A stretch of 62,363 bases of DNA from Peptococcaceae bacterium (lineage in GTDB: Bacteria; Bacillota; Peptococcia; Peptococcales; Peptococcaceae), in contig JAFYPD010000083.1 in NCBI GenBank assembly GCA_017547685.1, positions 1 through 62,363 on the forward strand. The letters are read 5' to 3'. A model generated the notes under the pieces. The model was not told the DNA's origin and did no database searches. It saw only the letters and a program-made list of their open reading frames with translations. Each line of letters starts with the position of its first letter. Positions within the stretch are counted from its first letter, which is position 1. Positions 32,679 through 42,220 of the stretch are shown in pieces. A program made the translations under genes and the position numbers.

Positions 32679-35438
32679 ATGAGTAAATCTCGTGTTTATG
32701 AAATTGCCAAAGAATTGAATGTTGATAGTAAGTTGATTATAGAAAAATGTAAAGCGATGAACGTAGATGTGAAAAACCATATGAGTTCTATCACAGAAGC
32801 GGAAGCTGCGAAAGTGAAACAGGCATTCCTGAAACCAGCTGCACCAAAACAGCCGGAAAAACCAAAAGCGGAAAAGAAGGAGCAGCCAAGAGAACAGAGA
32901 GATGTAAAAGAACAGCGTCAGAACAGGCCAAACGATGACCGGTCAAGAAACGATGCTGGTGCGCAGAACAGAACTAACAGCAACAGGGAGAATGGAAAAA
33001 GAGATATGACACAGAAATCCGGTCAGAAACCGCAGAACAATCAGTCCAGACCTGCTGGCGGCGATAACAGAGAATTTCGTCAGAACCGGGAGCAGAGAGA
33101 CAACAGAGAACATAAAGAAAACCGCGATAACAGAGACAATCGTTTCAATAAAGATGGCAGCAGAGATAACCGTGAAAACAGAGGTGATCGCGACAACCGT
33201 TTTAACAAAGACGGAAAAGGCGATTTCAAAGGACAGAACAGAGGCGGTCAGGATAATCGCGGCGGCTTCAATAAAGACGGTAAAAAACCAAACCGTGAAG
33301 GCGGTTATAATAAAGATGGCAGCAGAGACAACCGTGATCGCGGTGACGGCGGGTTCCGTAAAAATAATAATCAGCAGCAGGATACTGTGAGTAACCGCAG
33401 AGTCGGGGTAAATGCAAACCGTGCAACACCGTCTGCTCCAGTTCGCAATCAGGCGCCGAAAGTTGCGCCAAGCGGTAAAAATAACAACGAAAACTTTACC
33501 AGAGATGCGGTAGAAGAACGGTATCAGGACTGGAACAGCAACAGCGACAATTCCAAATCCAAACTGGAACAGACAGCTCGATCCAAACGTAATGAAAACA
33601 GCAACTTCCATAGCAGAAACAACAGCAAAGGAAAAGGCAAAAACAATAAAAACATGAAAAAAGAACCACCGAGAGAATTCGCGGAAGTAAAACATCACAT
33701 TGTACTGGAAGACACCATTTCCGTACAGGATCTGGCACATCAGATGGGTAAAAAAGCCACCGACGTTATCATGAAACTGATGGCAATGGGTGTAATGGCA
33801 ACCATCAACCAGGAATTAGATGTTGACACCGCGACTATCATTGCGGAGGAATTCGGTGCAACTGTGGAAGTGAAAGTATCCAAAGAAGAAGAGTTATTCA
33901 CCGATGTGGAAGACAAACCGGAAGATCTGGAACATCGTCCACCGGTTGTTACCATCATGGGGCATGTTGACCACGGTAAAACTTCTCTGCTGGACAAAAT
34001 TCGTTCTACTCATGTTACCTCTACCGAGGCCGGCGGTATTACACAGCACATTGGTGCATATCAGGTAGAAACCCGCGGGCAGAAAATTACATTCCTGGAT
34101 ACCCCGGGCCATGAAGCGTTTACCGCTATGCGTGCTCGTGGTGCTCAGATTACTGACATTGCCATTCTGGTTGTTGCAGCTGATGACGGCGTAATGCCGC
34201 AGACTATCGAAGCAATCGACCATGCAAAAGCGGCTGGTGTGCCAATCATCGTGGCAATCAACAAAGTGGATAAACCGGAAGCTGACCCGGAACGCATCAA
34301 ACAGGAACTGACCAATTATGCGTTAGTGCCGGAGGAATGGGGCGGTGACACCATTATGGTACCGGTATCGGCAAAAAAAGGTGACGGTATCGATGACTTG
34401 CTGGATATGATTTTGCTGGTTGCTGAAATGGGCGAACTGAAAGCAAATCCAAACCGCAATGCGAAAGGGAAAGTTATCGAATCCAAACTGGATAAAGGCC
34501 GCGGTTCCGTTGCAACACTGCTGGTGCAGACCGGCACATTGCATGTAGGCGATTTCCTGATTGTAGGGACCACCCAGGGTAGAATCCGTGCGATGTTTGA
34601 CTACAAAGGCCGCTCTCTGAAAACAGCCGGTCCATCGGTTCCGGTAGAAATTCTGGGGCTGAATGAAGTGCCGGAAGCCGGTGACGATTTCATCGCTGTT
34701 GACAACGAAAAACTGGCAAAACAGGTAGCAGACAAACGCCAGAAAGAAAAACATCAGCAGGAAATTGCACGTAATACAAAAGTATCGCTGGAAGACCTGT
34801 TTGCACAGATTAAAGAGGGCGATATCAAAGAACTGAACATCATTCTGAAAGCAGACGTACAGGGTTCCATCGAGGCAATCCGTCAGTCGCTGGAAAAACT
34901 GGGCAATGATGAAGTTCGCGTAAATATCATCCGCACAGCAGTAGGCGGTATCCGTGAAGCTGACGTTATGCTGGCTGCAGCATCCAATGCGCTGATTATC
35001 GGCTTTAATGTGCGTCCGGATGTCGGTGCTCGCAAACTGGCGGAAAAAGAAGAAATTCAGATTAATACTTATCGTGTTATCTACGAAGCAATCGAAGACG
35101 TAAAAGCAGCGCTGTCCGGTATGCTGTCTCCAGATATCAAAGAAGTGGAACTGGGTCAGGCGGAAGTGCGCAGCACCTTCAAAGTCCCGAAGGTTGGTCT
35201 GGTTGCAGGCTGCTATGTAACAGAAGGAAAAATCACCCGCAATGCCCGCGTGCGCGTGGTGCGTGACGGCGTGGTTATCCACGATGGCAATCTGGGCTCT
35301 CTGAAACGTTTCAAAGATGACGTGAAAGAAGTAGCCACCGGCTATGAATGCGGGATGGGCTTTGAACGATTCAACGATATCAAAGAAGGCGACATTTTAG
35401 AAGCATATACATTTGAAGAAGTAAAACGGGCATTATAA
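32679..35438 (+). CDS. infB: Translation initiation factor IF-2
   Basis: IF-2 is the GTPase that brings initiator fMet-tRNA to the 30S subunit. The 919 aa protein has an IF2_N domain at residues about 1-50 ([20 protein letters not shown]), then a long low-complexity stretch (about 65-330) rich in N, R, D, G, K and Q with recurring FNKDG and RDNR units. After it come a second IF2_N-like segment (about 340-395), the G domain ([20 protein letters not shown]) and the C-terminal domains II-IV. The linker is unusually long and hydrophilic, but such linkers vary widely in this family. It lies 22 nt after ylxQ and 18 nt before rbfA. Confidence 0.97.
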   Translation: MSKSRVYEIAKELNVDSKLIIEKCKAMNVDVKNHMSSITEAEAAKVKQAFLKPAAPKQPEKPKAEKKEQPREQRDVKEQRQNRPNDDRSRNDAGAQNRTNSNRENGKRDMTQKSGQKPQNNQSRPAGGDNREFRQNREQRDNREHKENRDNRDNRFNKDGSRDNRENRGDRDNRFNKDGKGDFKGQNRGGQDNRGGFNKDGKKPNREGGYNKDGSRDNRDRGDGGFRKNNNQQQDTVSNRRVGVNANRATPSAPVRNQAPKVAPSGKNNNENFTRDAVEERYQDWNSNSDNSKSKLEQTARSKRNENSNFHSRNNSKGKGKNNKNMKKEPPREFAEVKHHIVLEDTISVQDLAHQMGKKATDVIMKLMAMGVMATINQELDVDTATIIAEEFGATVEVKVSKEEELFTDVEDKPEDLEHRPPVVTIMGHVDHGKTSLLDKIRSTHVTSTEAGGITQHIGAYQVETRGQKITFLDTPGHEAFTAMRARGAQITDIAILVVAADDGVMPQTIEAIDHAKAAGVPIIVAINKVDKPEADPERIKQELTNYALVPEEWGGDTIMVPVSAKKGDGIDDLLDMILLVAEMGELKANPNRNAKGKVIESKLDKGRGSVATLLVQTGTLHVGDFLIVGTTQGRIRAMFDYKGRSLKTAGPSVPVEILGLNEVPEAGDDFIAVDNEKLAKQVADKRQKEKHQQEIARNTKVSLEDLFAQIKEGDIKELNIILKADVQGSIEAIRQSLEKLGNDEVRVNIIRTAVGGIREADVMLAAASNALIIGFNVRPDVGARKLAEKEEIQINTYRVIYEAIEDVKAALSGMLSPDIKEVELGQAEVRSTFKVPKVGLVAGCYVTEGKITRNARVRVVRDGVVIHDGNLGSLKRFKDDVKEVATGYECGMGFERFNDIKEGDILEAYTFEEVKRAL

Positions 35439-35456
35439 GCCTGAGAGGTGAACATC

Positions 35457-35807
35457 ATGAAAGTACGTCCAAACCGTGTTGGTGAGGAGATTAAGAAAGA
35501 ACTGGTACAGCTGATTCGCAACGGTATCAAGGACCCTCGTGTTGACAGTTTCATCAGCATCACAGATGTTGAAGTGACAGGGGACTTAAGCTATGCAACG
35601 GTATATATCAGCCGTTACGGTTCTGATAAGCAACGCCAGGATGCACTGGATGGCATGAAAGCGGCATCCGGTTATATGCGCAGTGAACTGAGCAGACGCT
35701 TAAAACTGCGCGTTGTTCCAGATCTGATTTTCAAACTGGATGAATCGCTGCAGTACGGTGCAAAAATCGAATCGATTCTGCATCAGATTAAACAGGAGCA
35801 GGAATAG
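35457..35807 (+). CDS. rbfA: Ribosome-binding factor A
   Basis: RbfA is a cold-shock-linked factor for 16S rRNA 5' processing and 30S maturation. The 116 aa protein shows RVGEEIKKELVQLI, DPRVDSFISITDVEVTGD, TVYISRYG and the C-terminal LRVVPDLIFKLDESLQYG, all typical. I take the ATG at 35457 with GAGAGGTG 6 nt upstream, instead of the GTG at 35448 within that site. Confidence 0.95.
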   Translation: MKVRPNRVGEEIKKELVQLIRNGIKDPRVDSFISITDVEVTGDLSYATVYISRYGSDKQRQDALDGMKAASGYMRSELSRRLKLRVVPDLIFKLDESLQYGAKIESILHQIKQEQE

Positions 35808-35827
35808 GGCTTGCAGGAGGATACATC

Positions 35828-36811
35828 ATGCAACAGGTGATGACACAAATCAGAGAAGTTCTGCTCAGCCAGAAGTGTGTCGCTGTCATTTCACACAACA
35901 ATCCCGACGGCGATACACTGGGCTCCCAGCTGGCGCTTGCTGCGGCGCTGGGCGATGCAGGCATTGAGACAATTCTGTTAAATAACGATACCATATCGGA
36001 AAAATATCATTTTGTTGCCGGGAGTGAACGGATTCGGCCTTATGAGGAAGGGATGGAACTGCCGGAAGTGGTTGTGTTTGTGGACTGCGCCAGCATGGAA
36101 CTGGCTGGATGTTCTGCTGATACACCGTTCCTGCAGGGCCGTACCATCATCAACATTGACCATCACACCAGCAACAAACAGTATGGCGCCATCAACTATG
36201 TAAAAGGGGATGCAGCCGCCAACTGCCAGAACATGTACGAAGTGATTCGGGCGCTGGATGCGGCTATCACACCGGATATTGCCACAGCACTGTATATGGG
36301 GCTGAGCACAGATACCGGCCACTTTCTTTTTGACAACGTGACTTCCGAAACACTGCGCATCGCTGCTGAACTGAAAGACTGTGGTGCAGACACCAATGCA
36401 CTGCGGCTGAACATGTATGAGAGCTGCTCACGTAAACGGATTGAGCTGATGAAGTATATCCTGAATGAGCTGCATATTTCCTGTAATGGAAAATATGCAT
36501 GGAGTAAACTCAGCTATGACATGCTGCAGCGGCTCAATCCGGAAAGTACCGATATTGATGGTCTGGTAAATACCATCAAAGATATTGATGGTGTGGAGGT
36601 TGCCATGTTATTCCGCGGTGTAGCCGGGGATAAAACAAAAGTAAGTCTGCGCAGCAAAGCCTGGGCCGATGTAAATGCGGTTGCCAGTCTGTTTGGCGGC
36701 GGCGGTCATGTTCGTGCGTCCGGCTGTACGCTGGATGGCAGTGTAGAAGCAGCGGCAGAACAGCTGGTGCCAGCTGTGAAAAAATATATCGAAGAAACGG
36801 AACAGCATTGA
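35828..36811 (+). CDS. nrnA: Bifunctional oligoribonuclease/PAP phosphatase NrnA
   Basis: NrnA is a DHH/DHHA1 phosphoesterase that degrades nanoRNA and dephosphorylates 3'-phosphoadenosine 5'-phosphate. The 327 aa protein has HNNPDGDTLGSQ (motif I), VFVDCAS (motif II), the DHH motif IDHHTSNKQYG, STDTGHF (motif IV) and the DHHA1 motif FGGGGHVRASG. AGGAGG lies upstream of the ATG. Placement between rbfA and truB is conserved in Bacillota, and the truB start lies within the last nucleotides of this gene's stop region. Confidence 0.95.
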   Translation: MQQVMTQIREVLLSQKCVAVISHNNPDGDTLGSQLALAAALGDAGIETILLNNDTISEKYHFVAGSERIRPYEEGMELPEVVVFVDCASMELAGCSADTPFLQGRTIINIDHHTSNKQYGAINYVKGDAAANCQNMYEVIRALDAAITPDIATALYMGLSTDTGHFLFDNVTSETLRIAAELKDCGADTNALRLNMYESCSRKRIELMKYILNELHISCNGKYAWSKLSYDMLQRLNPESTDIDGLVNTIKDIDGVEVAMLFRGVAGDKTKVSLRSKAWADVNAVASLFGGGGHVRASGCTLDGSVEAAAEQLVPAVKKYIEETEQH

Positions 36812-36813
36812 CT

Positions 36814-37704
36814 ATGGATGGAATTGTAAATGTAATGAAACCGGCAGGCATGACATCTCACGATGTGGTGGCAAAACTGCGGAGAATTTATCATACCAGA
36901 AAAGTTGGGCACACCGGCACGTTGGATCCTGATGCGGTTGGTGTGCTGCCTGTTTGTATCGGTCAGGCCACCCGGCTAGTGGAATATCTGACCGATAAAG
37001 AGAAAACCTATAAGACAGTAATGAAGTTTGGCAGTGAAACCAGTACGCAGGATGCATCCGGCGAGGTTACCGTTACAACGGAACTGCCAACCCTGAGCCG
37101 AGAGGAATTTGTTGCGATGACACAGCAGTTTATCGGTGAGATTCAGCAGATTCCGCCGATGTACTCTGCCATCAAAAAAAACGGGCAGCCACTGTACAAG
37201 CTGGCTCGTCAGGGGATTGATGTAGAAGTGGAACCTCGCCCTGTGGTTATCCACGAGATTAAAGTGCTGATGTACAATCAGGAATCGGCCATGCTGGAAA
37301 TCCGCTGCGGCAAAGGGACGTATATCCGGACACTGTGTCAGGATTTAGCCCGTGCCTGCGGCAGCAGTGCTCATATGGCGTATCTGATGCGCACAAAGAG
37401 CGGGCTATTCGGAGCCGACACGGCAGTTTCTCTGGCCCGCCTGGAACAGGCCGAACATCCGGAGCAGTTCCTGATGGATATGAACACCAGTCTGGCCGAT
37501 ATGCCGGCTTTAACGGTAACTGATGCCGTCATGCTGACCCGTGTGCAGAATGGTCTGGCGCAGCGCGTTTCAGGTGCTGCCGAACTGGCGGAAGGGACTG
37601 TCTGCAGAGCGCTGGACGGGCAGGGAAATCTGCTGGCCATTGGCGTGATTGAAAAAGAAAGTTTTCAGCCAAATAAAGTGTTTAAGTGTGGTGAAACAGC
37701 GTGA
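36814..37704 (+). CDS. truB: tRNA pseudouridine(55) synthase TruB
   Basis: TruB makes pseudouridine 55 in the T loop of tRNA. The 296 aa protein has the conserved KPAGMTSHDVV, the catalytic motif HTGTLDPDAVGVLPV with its active-site Asp, KTYKTVMKFG, and RCGKGTYIRTLCQDL. I prefer the ATG at 36814, right after the nrnA stop; a TTG at 36808 is also in frame. The site upstream is weak, so coupling with nrnA is likely. It ends in a 4 nt GTGA overlap with ribF. Confidence 0.95.
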   Translation: MDGIVNVMKPAGMTSHDVVAKLRRIYHTRKVGHTGTLDPDAVGVLPVCIGQATRLVEYLTDKEKTYKTVMKFGSETSTQDASGEVTVTTELPTLSREEFVAMTQQFIGEIQQIPPMYSAIKKNGQPLYKLARQGIDVEVEPRPVVIHEIKVLMYNQESAMLEIRCGKGTYIRTLCQDLARACGSSAHMAYLMRTKSGLFGADTAVSLARLEQAEHPEQFLMDMNTSLADMPALTVTDAVMLTRVQNGLAQRVSGAAELAEGTVCRALDGQGNLLAIGVIEKESFQPNKVFKCGETA

Positions 37705-38612
37705 CAACCCGGAACTATCGCACAGTCGTGCTGGGCAATTTTGATGGCATCCATAGAGGACATCAGCAGCTGATCGGTCTGGGGCGGCAGATTGCCGACC
37801 AGCATGGTGAGGAACTGGCTGTGTTTACCTTTTACCCGCAGATTCAGCAGGTGTTTGACCCGACCTTCTGCTATCTGCTGAGCGAACGGCAGAAACTGGA
37901 GCGATTCGGGCAGCTGCAGGTGGATGTGGTGGAGACCGTTCCTTTTGATGAGAAGATTGCGGTGTTGTCGCCGGAGGAGTTTGTACGCACCATTCTGGCG
38001 GAGAAACTGCGAGCGCGTCATGTTGTTGTCGGGTTTAACTATTCCTTTGGCCATAAAGGGGCGGGCAATCCAGAGATGCTGCAGGAGCTGGGTGGCCACT
38101 ACGGTATCCAGGTAACAGTGATGGAACCGTACGATGTAAATGGCGAGGTTGTCAGCAGTACAGTGATTCGCCATGCGCTGCGGGATGGAAGTGTGGAAAA
38201 AGCCAATGCGCTGCTGGGTTATATCTACAGCATTGAGGGGCCGGTTGTGAAAGGAAATCAGATTGGCCGTACCATCGGGTTTCCAACAGCCAATATCAGA
38301 CCGGAGAAAGGTATTCTTCTGCCGGGCAACGGTGTTTATGCCGCGCTGACTTATGTGGACGGCAAGGTCTATCCGGGTATCCTGAATATTGGTATGCGGC
38401 CTACTATTGAACACAGCGTCGGCATTAATATTGAAGTGAATCTGTTTGATTTCGATGCTGATATTTACGGGCAGACCATCCGCACAGAGCTGCATTATTT
38501 TCTGCGCAGCGAGGAAAAATTCAAAGGGCTGGATGGGCTAAAAGCCCAGCTGCAGAAGGATAAAGAACAGACGAGAAAACTTTTTGCAGAAGCGGGGATT
38601 TCTCAGAATTAA
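37701..38612 (+). CDS. ribF: Bifunctional riboflavin kinase/FAD synthetase RibF
   Basis: RibF phosphorylates riboflavin to FMN and adenylates FMN to FAD, cofactors the four flavoenzymes in this window need. The 303 aa protein has the N-terminal nucleotidyltransferase (GNFDGIHRGHQQLI, GFNYSFGHKGAGN, SSTVIR) and the C-terminal kinase domain (GRTIGFPTANI, LPGNGVYA, NIGMRPT, and the IYG-T-R segment). The GTG start overlaps the end of truB. Its place before rpsO is common in Bacillota. Confidence 0.95.
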   Translation: MTTRNYRTVVLGNFDGIHRGHQQLIGLGRQIADQHGEELAVFTFYPQIQQVFDPTFCYLLSERQKLERFGQLQVDVVETVPFDEKIAVLSPEEFVRTILAEKLRARHVVVGFNYSFGHKGAGNPEMLQELGGHYGIQVTVMEPYDVNGEVVSSTVIRHALRDGSVEKANALLGYIYSIEGPVVKGNQIGRTIGFPTANIRPEKGILLPGNGVYAALTYVDGKVYPGILNIGMRPTIEHSVGINIEVNLFDFDADIYGQTIRTELHYFLRSEEKFKGLDGLKAQLQKDKEQTRKLFAEAGISQN

Positions 38613-38615
38613 TGC

Positions 38616-38644
38616 TTGCAAAATAGTTTCTCTTCATGTATAAT
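38616..38644 (+). promoter_or_regulatory. Promoter of rpsO
   Basis: TTGCAA (38616-38621) and TATAAT (38639-38644) with a 17 nt spacer lie right after ribF. Confidence 0.78.
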
Positions 38645-38649
38645 TATTA

Positions 38650-38730
38650 ATTGTGGATGAACCATTTGCCCGGTGACTCGTTCTCCAGCGGTGACTTGGC
38701 AGGTGGCGATTATAAAATTTTTTCAGGAGG
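38650..38730 (+). promoter_or_regulatory. rpsO leader, possible S15 autoregulatory element
   Basis: The 5' untranslated region of about 85 nt carries repeated GGTGACT words and self-complementary stretches (CCGGTGAC, GGTGACTTGG, AGGTGGCGA). S15 represses its own mRNA through leader structures in several bacteria. I infer a similar role here from position only. Confidence 0.3.
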
Positions 38731-38737
38731 TGCCATC

Positions 38738-39007
38738 ATGGCATTAGATGCACAGACAAAACAGGCTTTGATCAGAGAATTCCAGTTACATGAGACTGAT
38801 ACCGGGTCTCCAGAAGTTCAGATTGCAATTCTGACAAACAAAATTACTTATTTAACCGAACATTTAAGACAGCATCCAAAAGATCATCATTCCCGTCGTG
38901 GTATGCTGAAAATGGTTGGTCAGCGTCGTTCTCTGCTGAACTACGTAAAATCCAAAGACATCGAAAGATATCGCAAAATCATCAACGTTCTGGGTATCCG
39001 TCGGTAG
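38738..39007 (+). CDS. rpsO: 30S ribosomal protein S15
   Basis: S15 binds 16S rRNA helices 20-22 early in 30S assembly. The 89 aa protein has the expected length and the motifs [32 protein letters not shown] and RRSLLNYVK. The ATG at 38738 follows CAGGAGG by 6 nt; the open frame extends 29 codons upstream through the leader but that part is not S15. It is followed by its own terminator and then pnp, the conserved rpsO-pnp pair. Confidence 0.97.
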   Translation: MALDAQTKQALIREFQLHETDTGSPEVQIAILTNKITYLTEHLRQHPKDHHSRRGMLKMVGQRRSLLNYVKSKDIERYRKIINVLGIRR

Positions 39008-39013
39008 TAACTT

Positions 39014-39047
39014 CAAAGAGCAGCCCAATGGCTGCTCTTTTTTGTGA
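39014..39047 (+). terminator. Terminator of rpsO
   Basis: AAAGAGCAGCC and GGCTGCTCTTT form an 11 bp stem with loop CAAT, followed by TTTTT. Confidence 0.88.
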
Positions 39048-39063
39048 TATTGCCGGTGTGTCG

Positions 39064-39144
39064 CCTGTTTCGGAGGCGTAATTAATAAACAAGAGGGAAT
39101 CTGCGGGTTTGTTCTTGTTTGTTAATTGCTCCGCCGTGAACAGG
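39064..39144 (+). promoter_or_regulatory. Long hairpin in the pnp leader
   Basis: CCTGTTTCGGAGGCG plus TAATTAATAAACAAG on the left pairs with CTTGTTTGTTAATTG plus CTCCGCCGTGAACAGG on the right, giving an almost continuous stem of about 28 bp. It lies between the rpsO terminator and pnp. In E. coli a comparable leader duplex is cut by RNase III and then used by PNPase to destabilise its own mRNA. A similar role here is inferred. Confidence 0.6.
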
Positions 39145-39182
39145 ACAATACTATGATAGAATGAATACAAGGAGGAGCAAAC

Positions 39183-41291
39183 ATGGGTAACATTTTAAGA
39201 AAATCCATCCAGGTAGGCGGTCGCGCCTTAACACTGGAAACAGGCCGTATGGCAAAACAGGCCAGCGGTGCGGTATTCTGTACCTACGGTGACACAGCTG
39301 TGCTGGTAACTGCTGTTGGTGCGAAAGAACCAAAAGAAGGGGTAGATTTTTTCCCTTTAACCGTTGACTATGAAGAAAAATTATACGCAGCAGGTAAAAT
39401 TCCTGGCGGTTTCCTGAAAAGAGAAGGGAAAGCCAGCGAAAAAGCAATCCTGTGCAGCCGTCTGATTGACCGTCCAATCCGTCCGCTGTTTCCGAAAGGC
39501 TATCACAATGATGTGCAGGTTGTAGCTACTGTATTATCCGTTGATATGGACAACACACCGGATGTATTGGCTATGGTTGGTGCTTCCGCAGCACTGCATC
39601 TGTCTCAGATTCCATTCATGGGTCCAATCGCAGGCGTTGTAGTTGGTTTAGTAGATGGCGAATTTGTTATCAACCCGAACCAGGAACAGGAAGAAAAAAG
39701 CACTCTGCACTTAACAGTAGCCGGTACTGCTGATGCTGTTATGATGGTGGAGGCTGGTGCACAGGAAGTACCGGAAATGGTAATTCTGGATGCCATCATG
39801 TTCGGTCATGAAGAAATCAAAAAAATCGTTGCAGCTATCGAAGAATTCCGTGCAGAAGCACTGGCTCTGGAACTGGCAAAAGAAAAAGTGATACCGGAAC
39901 TGAAAGTGATTCCGGAAGAAATCGAAGCAGCCGTAAAAGAATATGCGTATGATAATCTGTTAGAAGCAATCCGCATCAAAGATAAACACACCCGCGATGC
40001 CGCTGCAGAAGCCGTAAAAGAAGAAACAGTACAGCATCTTCTGGAACAGTTCCCGGAACAGGAAGCTGACTTGCGTGCAGCGCTGGACGGCTTAATGAAA
40101 TACATTGTACGTCGTCTGATTACGGTAGATAAAATCCGTCCGGACGGCCGTGCCATGACGGAAGTTCGTCCGTTGACCTGCGAAGTAGATATTTTGCCTC
40201 GTCCACACGGCAGTGCGCTGTTCACCCGTGGCCAGACACAGATTCTGTCCACTGTTACACTGGGTGCAGCCCGTGAAGAACAGATTCTGGACGGCTTAGA
40301 CAACGAAAGCAGCAAACGTTATATTCATCACTATAACTTCCCTCCGTACAGTGTAGGAGAAGCTCGTCCAATGCGCGGCCCGGGCCGTCGTGAGATCGGT
40401 CACGGTGCACTGGCAGAACGTGCGCTGGAACCGGTAATTCCAAGTGATGAAGAATTCCCATATACCATCCGTGTTGTATCCGAAGCGCTGGAATCCAACG
40501 GTTCCACCTCCATGGGCAGTGTATGCGGCAGCACCATGTCTCTGATGGCAGCCGGTGTGCCAATCAAACGTCCGGTTTCTGGCGTGGCGATGGGCTTGAT
40601 CCGTGAAGAAAACGAATTCAGCGTACTGACCGACCTGCAGGGTCTGGAAGATGCGCTGGGCGATATGGACTTTAAAGTAGCTGGCACCACAGAAGGTGTT
40701 ACTGCGATTCAGATGGATATCAAAATTGCCGGTATCAACCGTGCAATTCTGGAACAGGCGCTGAAACAGGCGCATGATGGCCGTATGTTCATTCTGGAAA
40801 AAATGCTGGAAGCAATTCCAACCGTTCGTCCAGACCTGTCCCCGTATGCACCGCGTGTGATTACTATGATGATTAATCCGGAAAAAATCCGTGATGTTAT
40901 CGGGCCGGGCGGTAAAGTGATCAAGAAAATCGTGGAAGATACCGGTGTTAAAATCGATATTGAGGATGATGGCCGCGTAATGATTATGTCCAACGACGGC
41001 GAAGCTTCTCAGAGAGCGATTAAAGCCATTGAAGATATCGTTGCAGAAGTAGAAGTGGGACGTACCTACATGGGTAAAGTTGTTCGCATCACAGATTTCG
41101 GTGCATTCGTAGAAGTGCTGCCAGGCAAAGATGGTCTGGTTCACATTTCTCAGCTGGCGCTGGAACGGGTGAAAAAAGTGGAAGACGTAGTGAAAATCGG
41201 CGATGAAATCATGGTAAAATGTGTGGAAATCGACGAAAAAGGTCGTGTAAACCTGTCCAGAAAGGTGCTGTTACAGGAAGAAAAAAAATAA
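39183..41291 (+). CDS. pnp: Polyribonucleotide nucleotidyltransferase (PNPase)
   Basis: PNPase degrades RNA 3' to 5' by phosphorolysis and can add nucleotides in reverse. The 702 aa protein has two RNase PH domains separated by an alpha-helical domain (first about 1-210, second about 315-545 with the [14 protein letters not shown] motif), a KH domain ([12 protein letters not shown], near 575) and an S1 domain ([28 protein letters not shown], given here in parts, near 620-690). AAGGAGGAG precedes the ATG. It is normally a trimer and a degradosome partner. Confidence 0.97.
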   Translation: MGNILRKSIQVGGRALTLETGRMAKQASGAVFCTYGDTAVLVTAVGAKEPKEGVDFFPLTVDYEEKLYAAGKIPGGFLKREGKASEKAILCSRLIDRPIRPLFPKGYHNDVQVVATVLSVDMDNTPDVLAMVGASAALHLSQIPFMGPIAGVVVGLVDGEFVINPNQEQEEKSTLHLTVAGTADAVMMVEAGAQEVPEMVILDAIMFGHEEIKKIVAAIEEFRAEALALELAKEKVIPELKVIPEEIEAAVKEYAYDNLLEAIRIKDKHTRDAAAEAVKEETVQHLLEQFPEQEADLRAALDGLMKYIVRRLITVDKIRPDGRAMTEVRPLTCEVDILPRPHGSALFTRGQTQILSTVTLGAAREEQILDGLDNESSKRYIHHYNFPPYSVGEARPMRGPGRREIGHGALAERALEPVIPSDEEFPYTIRVVSEALESNGSTSMGSVCGSTMSLMAAGVPIKRPVSGVAMGLIREENEFSVLTDLQGLEDALGDMDFKVAGTTEGVTAIQMDIKIAGINRAILEQALKQAHDGRMFILEKMLEAIPTVRPDLSPYAPRVITMMINPEKIRDVIGPGGKVIKKIVEDTGVKIDIEDDGRVMIMSNDGEASQRAIKAIEDIVAEVEVGRTYMGKVVRITDFGAFVEVLPGKDGLVHISQLALERVKKVEDVVKIGDEIMVKCVEIDEKGRVNLSRKVLLQEEKK

Positions 41292-41360
41292 GATAACAAT
41301 AAATGTTGTCTCAGTGCAAACCCGTTCATCGATTTTGCTGACGAATAGCCACTGAGATTT

Positions 41361-41405
41361 AAGACCTTGTAGAGGTATTTAACCCCTCTGCAGGGCCTTT
41401 TTGTT
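41361..41405 (+). terminator. Terminator of pnp
   Basis: GACCTTGTAGAGG and CCTCTGCAGGGCC form an imperfect stem around TATTTAACC, followed by TTTTTG. Confidence 0.65.
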
Positions 41406-41680
41406 GCTGAAAAATCCCGTGGTTAAGCCATTTATGATGCATTTTAAAGTCTGCTTTTACCAACTGAATTGAAGTGTATGAGTAGTGAATTTTTTAATGG
41501 AAGGAATTGGAAAGACTGAAGTGTTTGCCTAAAAATCGATGCGGGGAAGTACGGAGGGACAGAAAATATTTTACAGTAGACAATTGATTCCGTTATCTGC
41601 TGTTTTTTAAAAATCTGAACTATTACACAAAGGAAATTGAGCGTTCAACGTCATAATAAACTGTAACAGCAAATGGAGTT
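41406..41680. other. Intergenic stretch with one orphan terminator-like hairpin
   Basis: No reading frame of note is present. At 41573-41608, ACAGTAGA pairs with TCTGCTGT and is followed by TTTTTT, a terminator-like structure with no gene directly ahead. It may end a short noncoding transcript or be chance. Confidence 0.35.
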
Positions 41681-41704
41681 ATGACGAACTGGGGGGAACG
41701 AATC

Positions 41705-42115
41705 ATGGGCCAATGGTTAGAACAATTGAACAGGATGTATGCACAGTGGATGCAGGGTCGGTATGGAAAAGATGAGTTGAATCAGTTTCTGCTGTTAGTG
41801 AGTCTGGTGCCTGTTTTTATATCGCTGTTTTTTCCAAAAGTACTGTATCTAGCGCTGATTCCCCAGGGGATTGCCATGTATCGCTGGTATTCAAAGGATT
41901 ATGCTAAACGGCGCAGAGAACGGGCTGTCTATATCCGTACCTTTGAGGATGTGGCCCAGTGGATTAAAGTACAGCGCCGCAAATGGGACGACCGTAAAAC
42001 CCACCGGTATTTTACCTGTGAAAATTGTAAAGCGGTGTTCCGCGTGCCAAAGGGAAAAGGCAATATCGAAGTCACCTGTCCAAAATGCGGCGATAAAAAA
42101 ATACGAAAAAGCTGA
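41705..42115 (+). CDS. Small membrane protein with C-terminal zinc ribbon
   Basis: This 136 aa protein is of unknown function. Residues about 30-60 form a hydrophobic hairpin (LLLVSLVPVFISLFF and LYLALIPQGIAMYRW), followed by a basic stretch (KDYAKRRRERA) and a zinc ribbon: CENC and CPKCGDKK near residues 107 and 127. The Cys pairs and the wording FTCENCKAVFRVPKGKGNI match short zinc-ribbon domains common in Bacillota membrane proteins. GGGGGGAA lies before the ATG at 41705; an earlier start at 41681 lacks spacing. It may sense or bind nucleic acid or metal at the membrane, but this is a guess. Confidence 0.75.
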   Translation: MGQWLEQLNRMYAQWMQGRYGKDELNQFLLLVSLVPVFISLFFPKVLYLALIPQGIAMYRWYSKDYAKRRRERAVYIRTFEDVAQWIKVQRRKWDDRKTHRYFTCENCKAVFRVPKGKGNIEVTCPKCGDKKIRKS

Positions 42116-42125
42116 ATCATCATAT

Positions 42126-42158
42126 AGCTGCTCTTTCCCGAAAAGGAGCAGCTTTTTT
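42126..42158 (+). terminator. Terminator after the zinc-ribbon gene
   Basis: AGCTGCTCTTT and AAGGAGCAGCT form a stem with loop CCCGAA, followed by TTTTTTA. Confidence 0.82.
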
Positions 42159-42220
42159 ATATCGTTCTTCCGATGCAGGTGGTATAATGGAGGAAATGAC
42201 AGAACCAGGAGGTGATTACA

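Noticed and set aside
32943..33740. Minus-strand frame of 265 codons inside infB
   Set aside because: It is the complement of the repetitive Asn/Arg-rich coding stretch, which leaves the reverse frame open by composition.
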